Made by a program: the position numbers and the translations under genes. The notes under the pieces were generated by a model. It saw only the letters and a list, made by a program, of their open reading frames with translations, was not told the DNA's origin and searched no databases. A DNA stretch of 10,376 nt, taken from the NCBI GenBank assembly GCA_029907755.1, contig JARYLH010000048.1, forward strand, positions 1 to 10,376. Direction: 5' to 3'. The first letter of the stretch is position 1. Every line of letters starts with the position of its first letter. This document shows, in pieces, positions 1 through 6,290 of the stretch. The DNA is from Candidatus Methanosuratincola sp. (lineage in GTDB: Archaea; Thermoproteota; Methanomethylicia; Methanomethylicales; Methanomethylicaceae).

Positions 1-535
1 CTTCTGGGCGTTGGACAGTGCGCTGGCTAGTATGCGCCACTACCCTGCCATCAACTGGCTCACCAGCTATTCTGAATACACCGACTATGTGGAAAGCTGG
101 TGGAACAGGCTCACCACTAACCGCTGGAGGTCGCAGAGGCTGAAGGCGATGGAGATCCTGAAGCGTGAGGACGAGCTGAAGGAAGTCATCAGGCTGGTAG
201 GATCTGAAGCCCTTCCGGAGTCGGAAAAACTCGTCTTGGAGACCGCAAGGCTCTTGAGGGAAGGCTTCCTGCAGCAGAACGCCTACGATCCAATAGACAC
301 CTACTCTTCTCCTGAAAAGCAGTTCATTCTGCTCGACGCAATACTGAACTTCCACGACGCAGCCACCGCGGCCATAGCAAAAGGCGTCCCTGCCTCGAAG
401 TTAGTCGCAATGCCCCGGCTCGCCGAGCTCGCAAAGCTCAGGATGTCTGTCGAGAATGAACGCATTAAAGAGATCCAGAACTTCTCAGAGGCGCTTTCTG
501 CCGAGATCAAGAAGCTTATGGAGGTCAAGTTCTGA
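1..535 (+). CDS. atpA: A-type ATP synthase subunit A, C-terminal part (5' end outside window)
   Basis: This is the C-terminal 177 residues of the catalytic subunit of the A1 head, which binds and turns over ATP at the A/B interfaces. The reading frame is open from base 2, so the gene enters from the left; the TTG at 11 is an internal Leu codon, not a start. The visible protein opens with FWALD, followed by MRHYPAINWLTSYSEY, a block typical of subunit A just after the nucleotide-binding domain. The rest is the helical C-terminal domain, with the family-like stretch YSSPEKQFILLDAILNFH. Family members are about 580-600 residues, so roughly 400 residues (Walker A, bulge domain) lie outside. The stop TGA (533-535) shares its A with the ATG of atpB, giving a TGATG junction that suggests translational coupling. 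Identity is very secure from the motif and the neighbours. Confidence 0.97.
   Translation, partial: FWALDSALASMRHYPAINWLTSYSEYTDYVESWWNRLTTNRWRSQRLKAMEILKREDELKEVIRLVGSEALPESEKLVLETARLLREGFLQQNAYDPIDTYSSPEKQFILLDAILNFHDAATAAIAKGVPASKLVAMPRLAELAKLRMSVENERIKEIQNFSEALSAEIKKLMEVKF
520..525 (+). promoter_or_regulatory. Ribosome-binding site of atpB
   Basis: GGAGGT, complementary to the archaeal 16S rRNA 3' end, lies 9 bases before the ATG at 535, inside the end of atpA. It supports the start at 535 over the in-frame ATG at 547. Confidence 0.75.
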
Positions 536-1914
536 TGACTGTTCAGATGGAGTTCCGAGGGGTCACAAAGATCAGCGGTCCCTTGGTCTTTGTGGAAGGT
601 GTATCTGACGTAGGTTATAATGAGCTCGTCGAAATAAGGACCAGCGATGGGGAGATGCGGAGGGGCAAAGTGCTCGAGGTCTCGAAGGGTATAGCTGTCG
701 TTGAGGTTTTCGAGGGGACTACTGGCCTCTCTACCACAGACACGTCGATAAAATTCCTTGGCAGGCCATTGACGCTCCCCGTCTCAGACGACATGCTAGG
801 AAGGGTTTTCAACGGTACCGGAGAGCCCATAGACGGCGGCCCAACGCCTTTCACGGAGGACTACCGTGACGTTAACGGACTGCCTATGAACCCGTACTCC
901 AGGGATTACCCTAACGAGTTCATTCAGACCGGCATTTCAGCAATAGACGGGATGGACACACTTGTTAGGGGTCAGAAACTCCCGCTCTTTTCAGGGTCAG
1001 GGTTGCCACATAACCTCATTGCCACACAGGTCGCAAGGCAGGCGACTATCCCGGGCGAGGAGACCAGCTTCGCTGTCATATTTGTCGCCATGGGCATCAA
1101 GCACGACGAGGCCGCCTTCTTCAAAAGGAGTTTCGAAGAGTCTGGTGCGCTAAAAAACTCGTCGCTCTTCCTAAACCTGGCTGATGACCCTCCGGTCGAG
1201 AGGTTGGTCACCCCCCGTTGTGCCCTCACCTTGGCAGAATATCTCGCATTCGAGAGGGATATGCATGTTCTTGTCATCCTCACTGACATGACGAACTACG
1301 CAGAGGCGCTTAGGGAGACCAGCGCTGCAAGGGAAGAGGTTCCGAGCAGGAAGGGCTATCCAGGTTACATGTACAGCGACTTCGCCTCGATCTACGAGCG
1401 TGCAGGTCGCATAAAGGGCAAGAAAGGCAGCATCACCCAAATGCCCGTCCTCACCATGCCAAACGACGATATCACCCACCCGATCCCGGACCTTACGGGG
1501 TACATCACTGAGGGGCAGATTGTGATCGACAGGGACTTGCACCGCAGAGGCGTCTACCCCCCCATAAACATACTCCCGAGCCTATCGAGGTTGATGAAGG
1601 ACGGTATAGGGAAAGGAAAGACGAGAGAGGACCACGGGCCGGTGGCCAGCCAGCTTTACTCAGCATACGCCAGATCACAAGAGCTTAGGCAGCTCAGTGC
1701 CATTATCGGTGAGGAAGGCCTCACGGACAAGGACAGAGCATACCTGCGGTTCGGCGACGCATTCGAGCAGCGTTTCCTGAGCCAGAAGTTCGATGAGAAC
1801 CGGAGCCTTGAGACCACGCTGTCACTGGCATGGGACATGCTTTCCTTGCTTCCAGAGTCCGAGCTGACCAGGATCTCGGACAAGTTCGTCAAGCAGTACT
1901 ACAGGCCGAAGTGA
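535..1914 (+). CDS. atpB: A-type ATP synthase subunit B (non-catalytic nucleotide-binding subunit)
   Basis: A 459-residue protein of normal family length. It alternates with subunit A in the A3B3 hexamer of the A1 head on the cytoplasmic side. An N-terminal beta-barrel (about residues 5-75) is followed by the nucleotide-binding domain. The P-loop position reads GSGLPHN (154-160) with no GKT/S, the normal degenerate Walker A of non-catalytic B subunits. LTDMTNYAEALRE (249-261) and PSLSRLMKDGIGKGKTREDH (348-367) are B-subunit signatures; Arg352 in the latter is the candidate arginine finger reaching into the neighbouring catalytic site. A helical C-terminal domain closes the protein. The ATG at 535 overlaps the atpA stop and has a GGAGGT at good spacing. 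Subunit D starts 10 bases downstream. No frameshift or odd composition is seen. Confidence 0.98.
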   Translation: MTVQMEFRGVTKISGPLVFVEGVSDVGYNELVEIRTSDGEMRRGKVLEVSKGIAVVEVFEGTTGLSTTDTSIKFLGRPLTLPVSDDMLGRVFNGTGEPIDGGPTPFTEDYRDVNGLPMNPYSRDYPNEFIQTGISAIDGMDTLVRGQKLPLFSGSGLPHNLIATQVARQATIPGEETSFAVIFVAMGIKHDEAAFFKRSFEESGALKNSSLFLNLADDPPVERLVTPRCALTLAEYLAFERDMHVLVILTDMTNYAEALRETSAAREEVPSRKGYPGYMYSDFASIYERAGRIKGKKGSITQMPVLTMPNDDITHPIPDLTGYITEGQIVIDRDLHRRGVYPPINILPSLSRLMKDGIGKGKTREDHGPVASQLYSAYARSQELRQLSAIIGEEGLTDKDRAYLRFGDAFEQRFLSQKFDENRSLETTLSLAWDMLSLLPESELTRISDKFVKQYYRPK

Positions 1915-1924
1915 GGGCTGAGTC

Positions 1925-2566
1925 ATGTCCCTCAGAGTAGCGCCTTCAAAGATGAACCTGATTAGGTTCAAGCGCACCCTCTCTTTTCTGAGCAGGGCGC
2001 ACGATCTTTTGGAGGAGAAGAGGGACATACTGCTGCTCGAGGTGAACAGGCGCATCGGCGAGGCCACAAAACTCAGGGGCGACCTCGACAGAAACCTGAG
2101 GGAGGCTTATACAACGCTCGATGAAGCTGCAGCAGTTGTTGGGTCAAAGGAAATAGAGTCTGCAGCAAAATTCCCTTCAATCACGTTTGATCTGTCCACA
2201 TCGAAGAAAAAAGTGATGGGCGTCTCGGTCCTCTCCCTGAATTTGGAGAATTTGAGGAGATCGACAACCTATGGCTTCGAGAGGCCGACCGTCCTGATAG
2301 ACGAGGCCGCCGAGAGGTTCAAGCAGGCGCTCCAGCTCGTAGTGAGGGTAGCCGAACTGGAAAACATGCTGATCAACCTGGTTGAGGAAGTGAAGAGGAC
2401 CCAGAGAAGAATAAACGCACTGGAGCAGTTCTTGATCCCTAGATACTCCGCTACGGTAGCTATGATATCCAACATCCTTGAAGAGAGGGACAGGGAAGAG
2501 TTCGTTAGGGTCAAGAAAGTAAAGCGGATACTTGAAAGACGGGCGGAGGTTCATGAAAATGTATGA
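1925..2566 (+). CDS. atpD: A-type ATP synthase subunit D (central rotor stalk)
   Basis: A 213-residue protein, the length expected for subunit D, the long coiled-coil shaft that rotates inside A3B3 and corresponds in role to F-type gamma. The N-terminal helix (about residues 8-60, with RTLSFLSRAHDLLEEKRDIL) and the C-terminal helix (about 125-205, ending in KRTQRRINALEQF, IPRYSATVAMISNILEERDRE and FVRVKKVKRILE) form the antiparallel coiled coil, with a short globular part between. The segment NALEQFLIP followed by a long charged helix is a strong D-family hallmark. GAGGG at 1913-1917, overlapping the atpB stop, lies 7 bases before the ATG. The 3' end overlaps the next small gene by 8 bases. 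Identity is secure from sequence and position after atpB. Confidence 0.96.
   Translation: MSLRVAPSKMNLIRFKRTLSFLSRAHDLLEEKRDILLLEVNRRIGEATKLRGDLDRNLREAYTTLDEAAAVVGSKEIESAAKFPSITFDLSTSKKKVMGVSVLSLNLENLRRSTTYGFERPTVLIDEAAERFKQALQLVVRVAELENMLINLVEEVKRTQRRINALEQFLIPRYSATVAMISNILEERDREEFVRVKKVKRILERRAEVHENV
2545..2550 (+). promoter_or_regulatory. Ribosome-binding site deciding the start of the small epsilon-like gene
   Basis: GGAGGT lies inside the end of atpD. It is 8 bases before the ATG at 2559 but only 2 bases before the in-frame ATG at 2553, so 2559 is the better start. An in-frame TTG at 2532 would place the site inside the gene. Confidence 0.65.
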
Positions 2567-2723
2567 GGAAATCCTAAAAGAGATAGACGCTGCCTATGAA
2601 AAGAAATTGAATGAATTCAGGGCTTTGGCAAAATCATTCCAAGAAGAAATCTTTTCGAAAATAAATTTAAGGAAGAAGGATATAAATAAAGAGACTGAAA
2701 GCAAATCGGAGGTAGTCCCTTGA
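2559..2723 (+). CDS. Small charged protein between atpD and atpK; candidate A-type ATPase epsilon-like subunit
   Basis: A 54-residue hydrophilic protein, rich in Lys and Glu, beginning MYEEILKEIDAAYEKKLNEF and predicted by eye to be one amphipathic helix (about 1-37) with a charged tail. It has no membrane segment or Cys motif. The start at 2559 has an ideally spaced GGAGGT; it overlaps atpD by 8 bases and its TGA overlaps the TTG start of atpK (TTGA), so it is embedded in the operon and very likely translated. Known context, recalled: the Sulfolobus ATPase operon carries a comparably small epsilon chain between the gamma (D) and proteolipid genes. Position and size match; sequence homology cannot be shown here. 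It is too short to be subunit E, and subunit H is found elsewhere in the window. Function beyond ATPase association is inference. Confidence 0.72.
   Translation: MYEEILKEIDAAYEKKLNEFRALAKSFQEEIFSKINLRKKDINKETESKSEVVP
2681..2688 (+). promoter_or_regulatory. Possible internal TATA box ahead of atpK
   Basis: TATAAATA preceded by the purine-rich GGAAGAAGGA (2671-2680) looks like an archaeal TATA/BRE pair. A start about 25 bases downstream (near 2710) would leave a short leader before the atpK TTG at 2720. The same bases encode Asp-Ile-Asn-Lys of the small gene, so the match could be due to chance AT-rich codons. Confidence 0.3.
2708..2713 (+). promoter_or_regulatory. Ribosome-binding site of atpK supporting its TTG start
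   Basis: GGAGGT lies 6 bases before the TTG at 2720. There is no ATG or GTG near it, so the non-ATG start of atpK rests on this site and on the TTGA overlap with the preceding stop. Confidence 0.7.
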
Positions 2724-3082
2724 AAATTAACTTTGTGGAGTCGATACCGCCCCGGCGATTGTTCGTAATTTTGGCTACTCTGATGCCTATATTGCTTTTA
2801 ACGCTTGGATTGAGCATTGTCTCTGCATCGGTGCCAGCAGAAGCCTTGACACAGCCAGCTCAAACTCAGGACGCTTCAATGATAACCATCTCCATAGCCC
2901 TTGCAATAAGCCTTCCCGCTTTGGCTGCAGGGTATGCACTTGCGAAGAGCGGTTCGGCAGCCATCTCATCACTGGTCGAAAAGCCGGAGACCTTCTTCAA
3001 GGCTTTCCTTGTCGTGACCCTGTGCGAGGCAATCGCCATCTACGGTCTAATCATTGCAATCCTGTTGTGGCTGAGGATCTGA
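2720..3082 (+). CDS. atpK: A-type ATP synthase proteolipid subunit K (c-ring), with N-terminal leader or extra membrane helix
   Basis: A 120-residue membrane protein that forms the ion-carrying rotor ring. Residues 54-76 and 93-117 form the classic hairpin, with a polar loop (GSAAISSLVEKPETF) and the ion-binding carboxylate Glu103 in LCEAIAIYG. Tyr72 and Glu103 have the same 31-residue separation as Tyr34 and Glu65 in the bacterial c subunit of Ilyobacter tartaricus (recalled), so the two align without gaps. At the Na+-ligand positions of that protein there are Ala70 (for Gln32) and Ala104 (for Ser66), with Tyr108 kept, which favours proton coupling. Residues 12-37 add a third hydrophobic stretch after an Arg pair, followed by SASVPAEA and a Gln/Thr/Pro-rich linker: either a cleaved signal peptide or a retained helix. 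The start is TTG, supported by the GGAGGT. The hairpin makes the identity secure. Confidence 0.94.
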   Translation: MKINFVESIPPRRLFVILATLMPILLLTLGLSIVSASVPAEALTQPAQTQDASMITISIALAISLPALAAGYALAKSGSAAISSLVEKPETFFKAFLVVTLCEAIAIYGLIIAILLWLRI

Positions 3083-3106
3083 TAGCCGGGACACGGGTGC
3101 GTCTTG

Positions 3107-5035
3107 ATGCTACGCCCAATCAAGATGTGTCACACCTCCTTAATTTTTCTTAAATCTGATTCAGAGAAAGTTATCGAAGAAGTCAACCGGAAGGCTAACC
3201 TACATCTTTATTTGAGGGAAATGGGCGAGTTAGGAACGGTTGATTATGTGGGCGAGGTCGAGTCCCTGAGAGGCAGGATAAAGGATCTGGTCTCGAAGAC
3301 GAAAAATTATATCGCCCCGGGGATTGCAACGCCCTCATGCTCCCCTATCTCGGCAAGGGATTGGAAAGATTATGTGGCGATCATCGATTCTGAAGTCGCA
3401 GGTTATGCGAAACTGATCCATGGTCTAGACGATGTGGCAAAGATCGAGGAAAGATTGGCCGATAATCTCCTCTTGTGGAAGAGCATAGCTTCCGGTAATT
3501 TGGGAGCTGATTCGTTGGAAATGCTCTCTCAGCTAAAAGCGTTCGGCTTCATTTTTGCCCGCTCAGAGAAATCTTCAGTATCCGAACTGAGGGCTGCATT
3601 GCCTGAAACATGCGTGGTTGTTGAGGCGTCTGGAGAGCCCGTTGTTGCACTAGTGGTCTATTTGCCAAGCCAAACGACCAGCGTGATGCAGCAGCTCGAG
3701 TCGGCGGGTTTCCGTCCTGTTGAGCTTCCTGAAGGGTTCCAGGGAAGCCTTTCAAATTTCTCAACCAAGCTGGAAGCGTTGGAAGGAGATCTTGAAAACA
3801 CCAAAAAAATTAAGGCAGAGCGGATCTCTCTCCTTGAAAGGAACTTTGGAAGACTTCTCTATTTGGAACAATCTGTCAGTGACGCAGGTTCCATCCTCTC
3901 TGTAAAGGAGAAGTCCTCTTACAGCAAGAATTGGGCAGTGCTAGAAGGCTACGTGCCGAAGGATCATGTTCAAGATCTTACGAATTCGGTGCAGCAAGCC
4001 CTAAATGGTCGGGTAGTGTCCTTCATCAAGGAGGATGACACTTCCGCCTCTGTCCCTGTGTCCTTCAAATATCCGCGGTTCTTCAAGCTCTTCGATTCAA
4101 TAACAAATCTATACGGTTCCCCTTCTTACAATGAGGTCAACCCCACGCCAATCATGGCCCTGAGCTTCCCAATCTTGTTCGGGCTGATGTTTGGGGATCT
4201 AGGCCATGGCATATCACTCGCTTTGCTCGGGCTCGTATTCTACAGATTCTTCGGGTCAATGAAGAAGATAGGCTTGGTATTGATAATTACTGGTCTTGCA
4301 GGGGCAATAATCGGTGCTTTGCTATACGGAGAATTCTTTGGACAATCTCTCCACCATTTGGTTGGCTATGAGCCGCCGCTCCACCCATCGGAAGACCTGA
4401 TGACGATGCTGAAGATTTCCCTATTCGTGGGCGTGGCGCACATATCCCTGGGGCTGTTCCTCTCGTTCACCAACAGCCTCATCCAGAGGAAATACTCAAC
4501 GGCTTTCCTTGTCAACCTGCCGAAGCTCACCCTTTACATCGGCTTCATATATGTGGTCTTCGTCTTCGGGCTGAATCTCATGGAGTGGTTCTCTGGTCCG
4601 ATCTACTACATATTGGGTCCGATAGTCTTCCTTTTCCTGGCGGAGCCCTTTTACGAGATAGCAAAGCATGGCAAGAAAGGCGTGGGCAAGCTCGGCGAGA
4701 TGTTCTTCGAGATATTTGAGACAATGATAAGCTTCATTTCAAACACCGTTTCCTACCTGCGAATTTTCGCGATGGTGGTTGCGCACATAATGCTCACAAC
4801 CGTCTTCTACAGCTTGGCTGAGATCACCTCGGGGGGAGGTCTGGGGTTTGTGCTCTCGCCGCTTCTAATCGTTGTAGGGAATGTATTCGTGGTCTTGCTG
4901 GAGGGAATCTTGGTCCTGGCCCAGGATCTGAGGCTTCACTTCTACGAGTGGTTCAGCAAGTTCTACAGCGACGGAGGGGTGCGCTTCAGCCCATTCAGGT
5001 TAGCTGTTGGAGTTCCGATCCAGGTCAGTAAATAA
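3107..5035 (+). CDS. atpI: A-type ATP synthase subunit I (membrane stator, subunit a)
   Basis: A 642-residue protein of normal family length that forms the stator ion half-channels beside the c-ring and anchors the peripheral stalks. Residues 1-340 are the cytoplasmic domain (start MLRPIKMCHTSLIFL, typical of the family; coiled-coil part about 220-265). The C-terminal half carries about eight membrane segments starting near TPIMALSFPILFGLMFGD (347-364). Arg552 in SNTVSYLRIFAMVVAH corresponds to the essential channel arginine (Arg735 of yeast Vph1), and LRLHFYEWFSKFY (608-620) contains Arg609, the equivalent of Vph1 Arg799. ATG 3107 is chosen because the family begins M-L-R-P; the in-frame TTG at 3104 adds one residue. 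It lies 24 bases after atpK, and only a weak GGGTG precedes it. The last 11 bases overlap the end of the convergent atpC. Confidence 0.97.
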   Translation: MLRPIKMCHTSLIFLKSDSEKVIEEVNRKANLHLYLREMGELGTVDYVGEVESLRGRIKDLVSKTKNYIAPGIATPSCSPISARDWKDYVAIIDSEVAGYAKLIHGLDDVAKIEERLADNLLLWKSIASGNLGADSLEMLSQLKAFGFIFARSEKSSVSELRAALPETCVVVEASGEPVVALVVYLPSQTTSVMQQLESAGFRPVELPEGFQGSLSNFSTKLEALEGDLENTKKIKAERISLLERNFGRLLYLEQSVSDAGSILSVKEKSSYSKNWAVLEGYVPKDHVQDLTNSVQQALNGRVVSFIKEDDTSASVPVSFKYPRFFKLFDSITNLYGSPSYNEVNPTPIMALSFPILFGLMFGDLGHGISLALLGLVFYRFFGSMKKIGLVLIITGLAGAIIGALLYGEFFGQSLHHLVGYEPPLHPSEDLMTMLKISLFVGVAHISLGLFLSFTNSLIQRKYSTAFLVNLPKLTLYIGFIYVVFVFGLNLMEWFSGPIYYILGPIVFLFLAEPFYEIAKHGKKGVGKLGEMFFEIFETMISFISNTVSYLRIFAMVVAHIMLTTVFYSLAEITSGGGLGFVLSPLLIVVGNVFVVLLEGILVLAQDLRLHFYEWFSKFYSDGGVRFSPFRLAVGVPIQVSK

Positions 5036-5966
5036 ACTCCTGGACTGACCTTTTTGGATCCATTCCCCTTTCGATTATGTTGGCGAGCCTTATGAGGTTC
5101 TTTGTTTCCCTCAGCTTGAGCTCGAGGTATGAAAACACAGCCGCAAGGTTTGAATAATTCCTGTAGTATGCCCTCTCCGCGTTCTTCCCCAGCTTCTCTT
5201 CATACAGCTTTTCGAGGTCTCTCGCACCTGTCCCTTTGGACGACAGTACGCTCAACAGGAAAGAGGCTGCCTTTTCTGCATCGCCTTGTTTTGTTGCTTC
5301 GTTAAGCTTCTCCTCAGGGATGCTCCCCAGCTGATATATGAGTAATTCGCTAATTGCACCTGGCGGAACCCCGTTCTTGAGACCACGTATAATCGTTATT
5401 GAATTGAAGTAATCAACTTTTGTTTTAATGAAATCAATCAGCCCTGATCTGGCCTCCCTGCCCAATTTGCCGACATCCTCGCAAAGGTCAAGTATCCTCT
5501 GTCTTGCGAAGACTGCATTTACCAAGCCAGGGATCCTGTATTTCGTGAAGACTCTTGAGGAGGTCTCGACCTCCCGCTCGAAACCTTCTGCCTTGAGCCT
5601 AAGGAGGGAATCCTCTTTTTGTTTGTCAGGCAAATTTTCGGCTAGGGCTGATTTCAAGGCCTCGGCTTTTTCTGTATCGGCGACCTCCCTCCTGAAGAAG
5701 CTGAGCGCCTTCGTGAGCTTGTCTGATGTTTTTATGAACTCATCGACCTCGGCGAGGTATGCGCTGTAGAGCGCGCCCTCTAGCGCCTTAGCGCTCAATG
5801 ATGGAACTTCGAGGGTTGGCACCCTCTCTTTGAGCTTATTCGCCAACTCCTTCAGATCCTTGGAGTACGATAGTTCTAAAAACTGCTCTCTTGTCAAGAG
5901 CCTGCCTTTCCTTGCAGAGGCTTTTACAACTGTATAAACGGGGTCGCTCAATGTTGCCAGCTCCAC
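5025..5966 (-). CDS. atpC: A-type ATP synthase subunit C (central-stalk socket)
   Basis: A 313-residue soluble, mostly helical protein, a little shorter than the 340-380 I expect for the family. Subunit C (V-ATPase d-like) caps the c-ring and connects it to the D/F rotor shaft. The N-terminal TVVKASARKGRLLTREQF matches the family pattern of a short helix followed by Arg-x-x-Leu-Leu-(S/T)-x-(E/D). The C-terminal FSYLELKLRETKNLIRLANI contains the conserved E-x-x-N-L-(I/R)-R element. The start taken is GTG at 5966, 3 bases after the stop of atpH; no good ribosome-binding site precedes it, so it may depend on coupled translation. TTG at 5951 is an alternative, with GGAG ahead of it. Gene order H then C is consistent with ATPase stalk genes, but here they oppose the other subunits. 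The 3' end overlaps atpI by 11 bases. Confidence 0.92.
   Translation of the reverse strand: MELATLSDPVYTVVKASARKGRLLTREQFLELSYSKDLKELANKLKERVPTLEVPSLSAKALEGALYSAYLAEVDEFIKTSDKLTKALSFFRREVADTEKAEALKSALAENLPDKQKEDSLLRLKAEGFEREVETSSRVFTKYRIPGLVNAVFARQRILDLCEDVGKLGREARSGLIDFIKTKVDYFNSITIIRGLKNGVPPGAISELLIYQLGSIPEEKLNEATKQGDAEKAASFLLSVLSSKGTGARDLEKLYEEKLGKNAERAYYRNYSNLAAVFSYLELKLRETKNLIRLANIIERGMDPKRSVQEFIY
5051..5055 (+). terminator. Possible T-run terminator of the atpA-atpI transcript
   Basis: TTTTT lies 16 bases after the atpI stop, read on the + strand, and is the first T-run beyond the gene. Archaeal termination often needs only such a run. It lies inside the 3' part of atpC on the opposite strand, and a single five-base run is weak evidence. 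Confidence 0.3.
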
Positions 5967-5969
5967 CGC

Positions 5970-6290
5970 TTATGGGTTGAGATCCTTTAGTACGGCTTCT
6001 ACCACTTCATCCACGCATGCCTTCTTCTTTTCTTCTGCTCTTTTCCTGAGCTCTGCAGAAGCGGTCTCGCTCTCTTTCCTGATCTTCTCTGTGCGCCTTT
6101 TAGCCTCGGAAATCTTCTGGAAGTACGCCTCTTCTCCAATCTCCTTCGCCTTCCGCTCAGACTCCAGCTCCAGTTTCTTTGCCTCCTCCTCAGCCCTCCT
6201 CACAAGCTCGTCAGCTCTTGCCTTGGCCTCGTTCTCCATCTCCTCTGCAACAACTTCTGCTTTTTTCAGTCCTGTCAGAACCCTTTCCAT
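5970..6290 (-). CDS. atpH: A-type ATP synthase subunit H (peripheral-stalk coiled coil)
   Basis: A 106-residue protein, almost wholly charged and Ala/Glu/Lys-rich, predicted as one long coiled coil (GLKKAEVVAEEMENEAKARA and onward) with a short C-terminal amphipathic end (VDEVVEAVLKDL). Length and composition fit subunit H (V-type G-like), which pairs with subunit E to build the two peripheral stalks that hold A3B3 against subunit I. The alternative, subunit E, is near 190 residues with a globular C-terminal domain, which is absent here. ATG 6290 overlaps the trmI stop (TGATG) and has GGAGG 8 bases upstream, so translation is likely coupled. Coiled coils carry little specific signature, so the call relies on length and on the atpC gene 3 bases downstream. 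Confidence 0.85.
   Translation of the reverse strand: MERVLTGLKKAEVVAEEMENEAKARADELVRRAEEEAKKLELESERKAKEIGEEAYFQKISEAKRRTEKIRKESETASAELRKRAEEKKKACVDEVVEAVLKDLNP

Noticed and set aside
11..13. TTG at 11 as the start of a separate small protein
   Set aside because: The frame is open to base 2 with FWALD, which continues the subunit A family sequence; the TTG is an internal Leu codon.
972..1542. Two overlapping - strand open frames (105 and 123 codons) inside atpB
   Set aside because: They lie opposite a fully conserved subunit B gene, have no family-like motifs and no placed ribosome-binding site; they are mirror frames of a codon-biased gene.
2177..2554. A 125-codon - strand frame opposite atpD
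   Set aside because: It overlaps a confident gene, and no recognisable domain or start signal is present.
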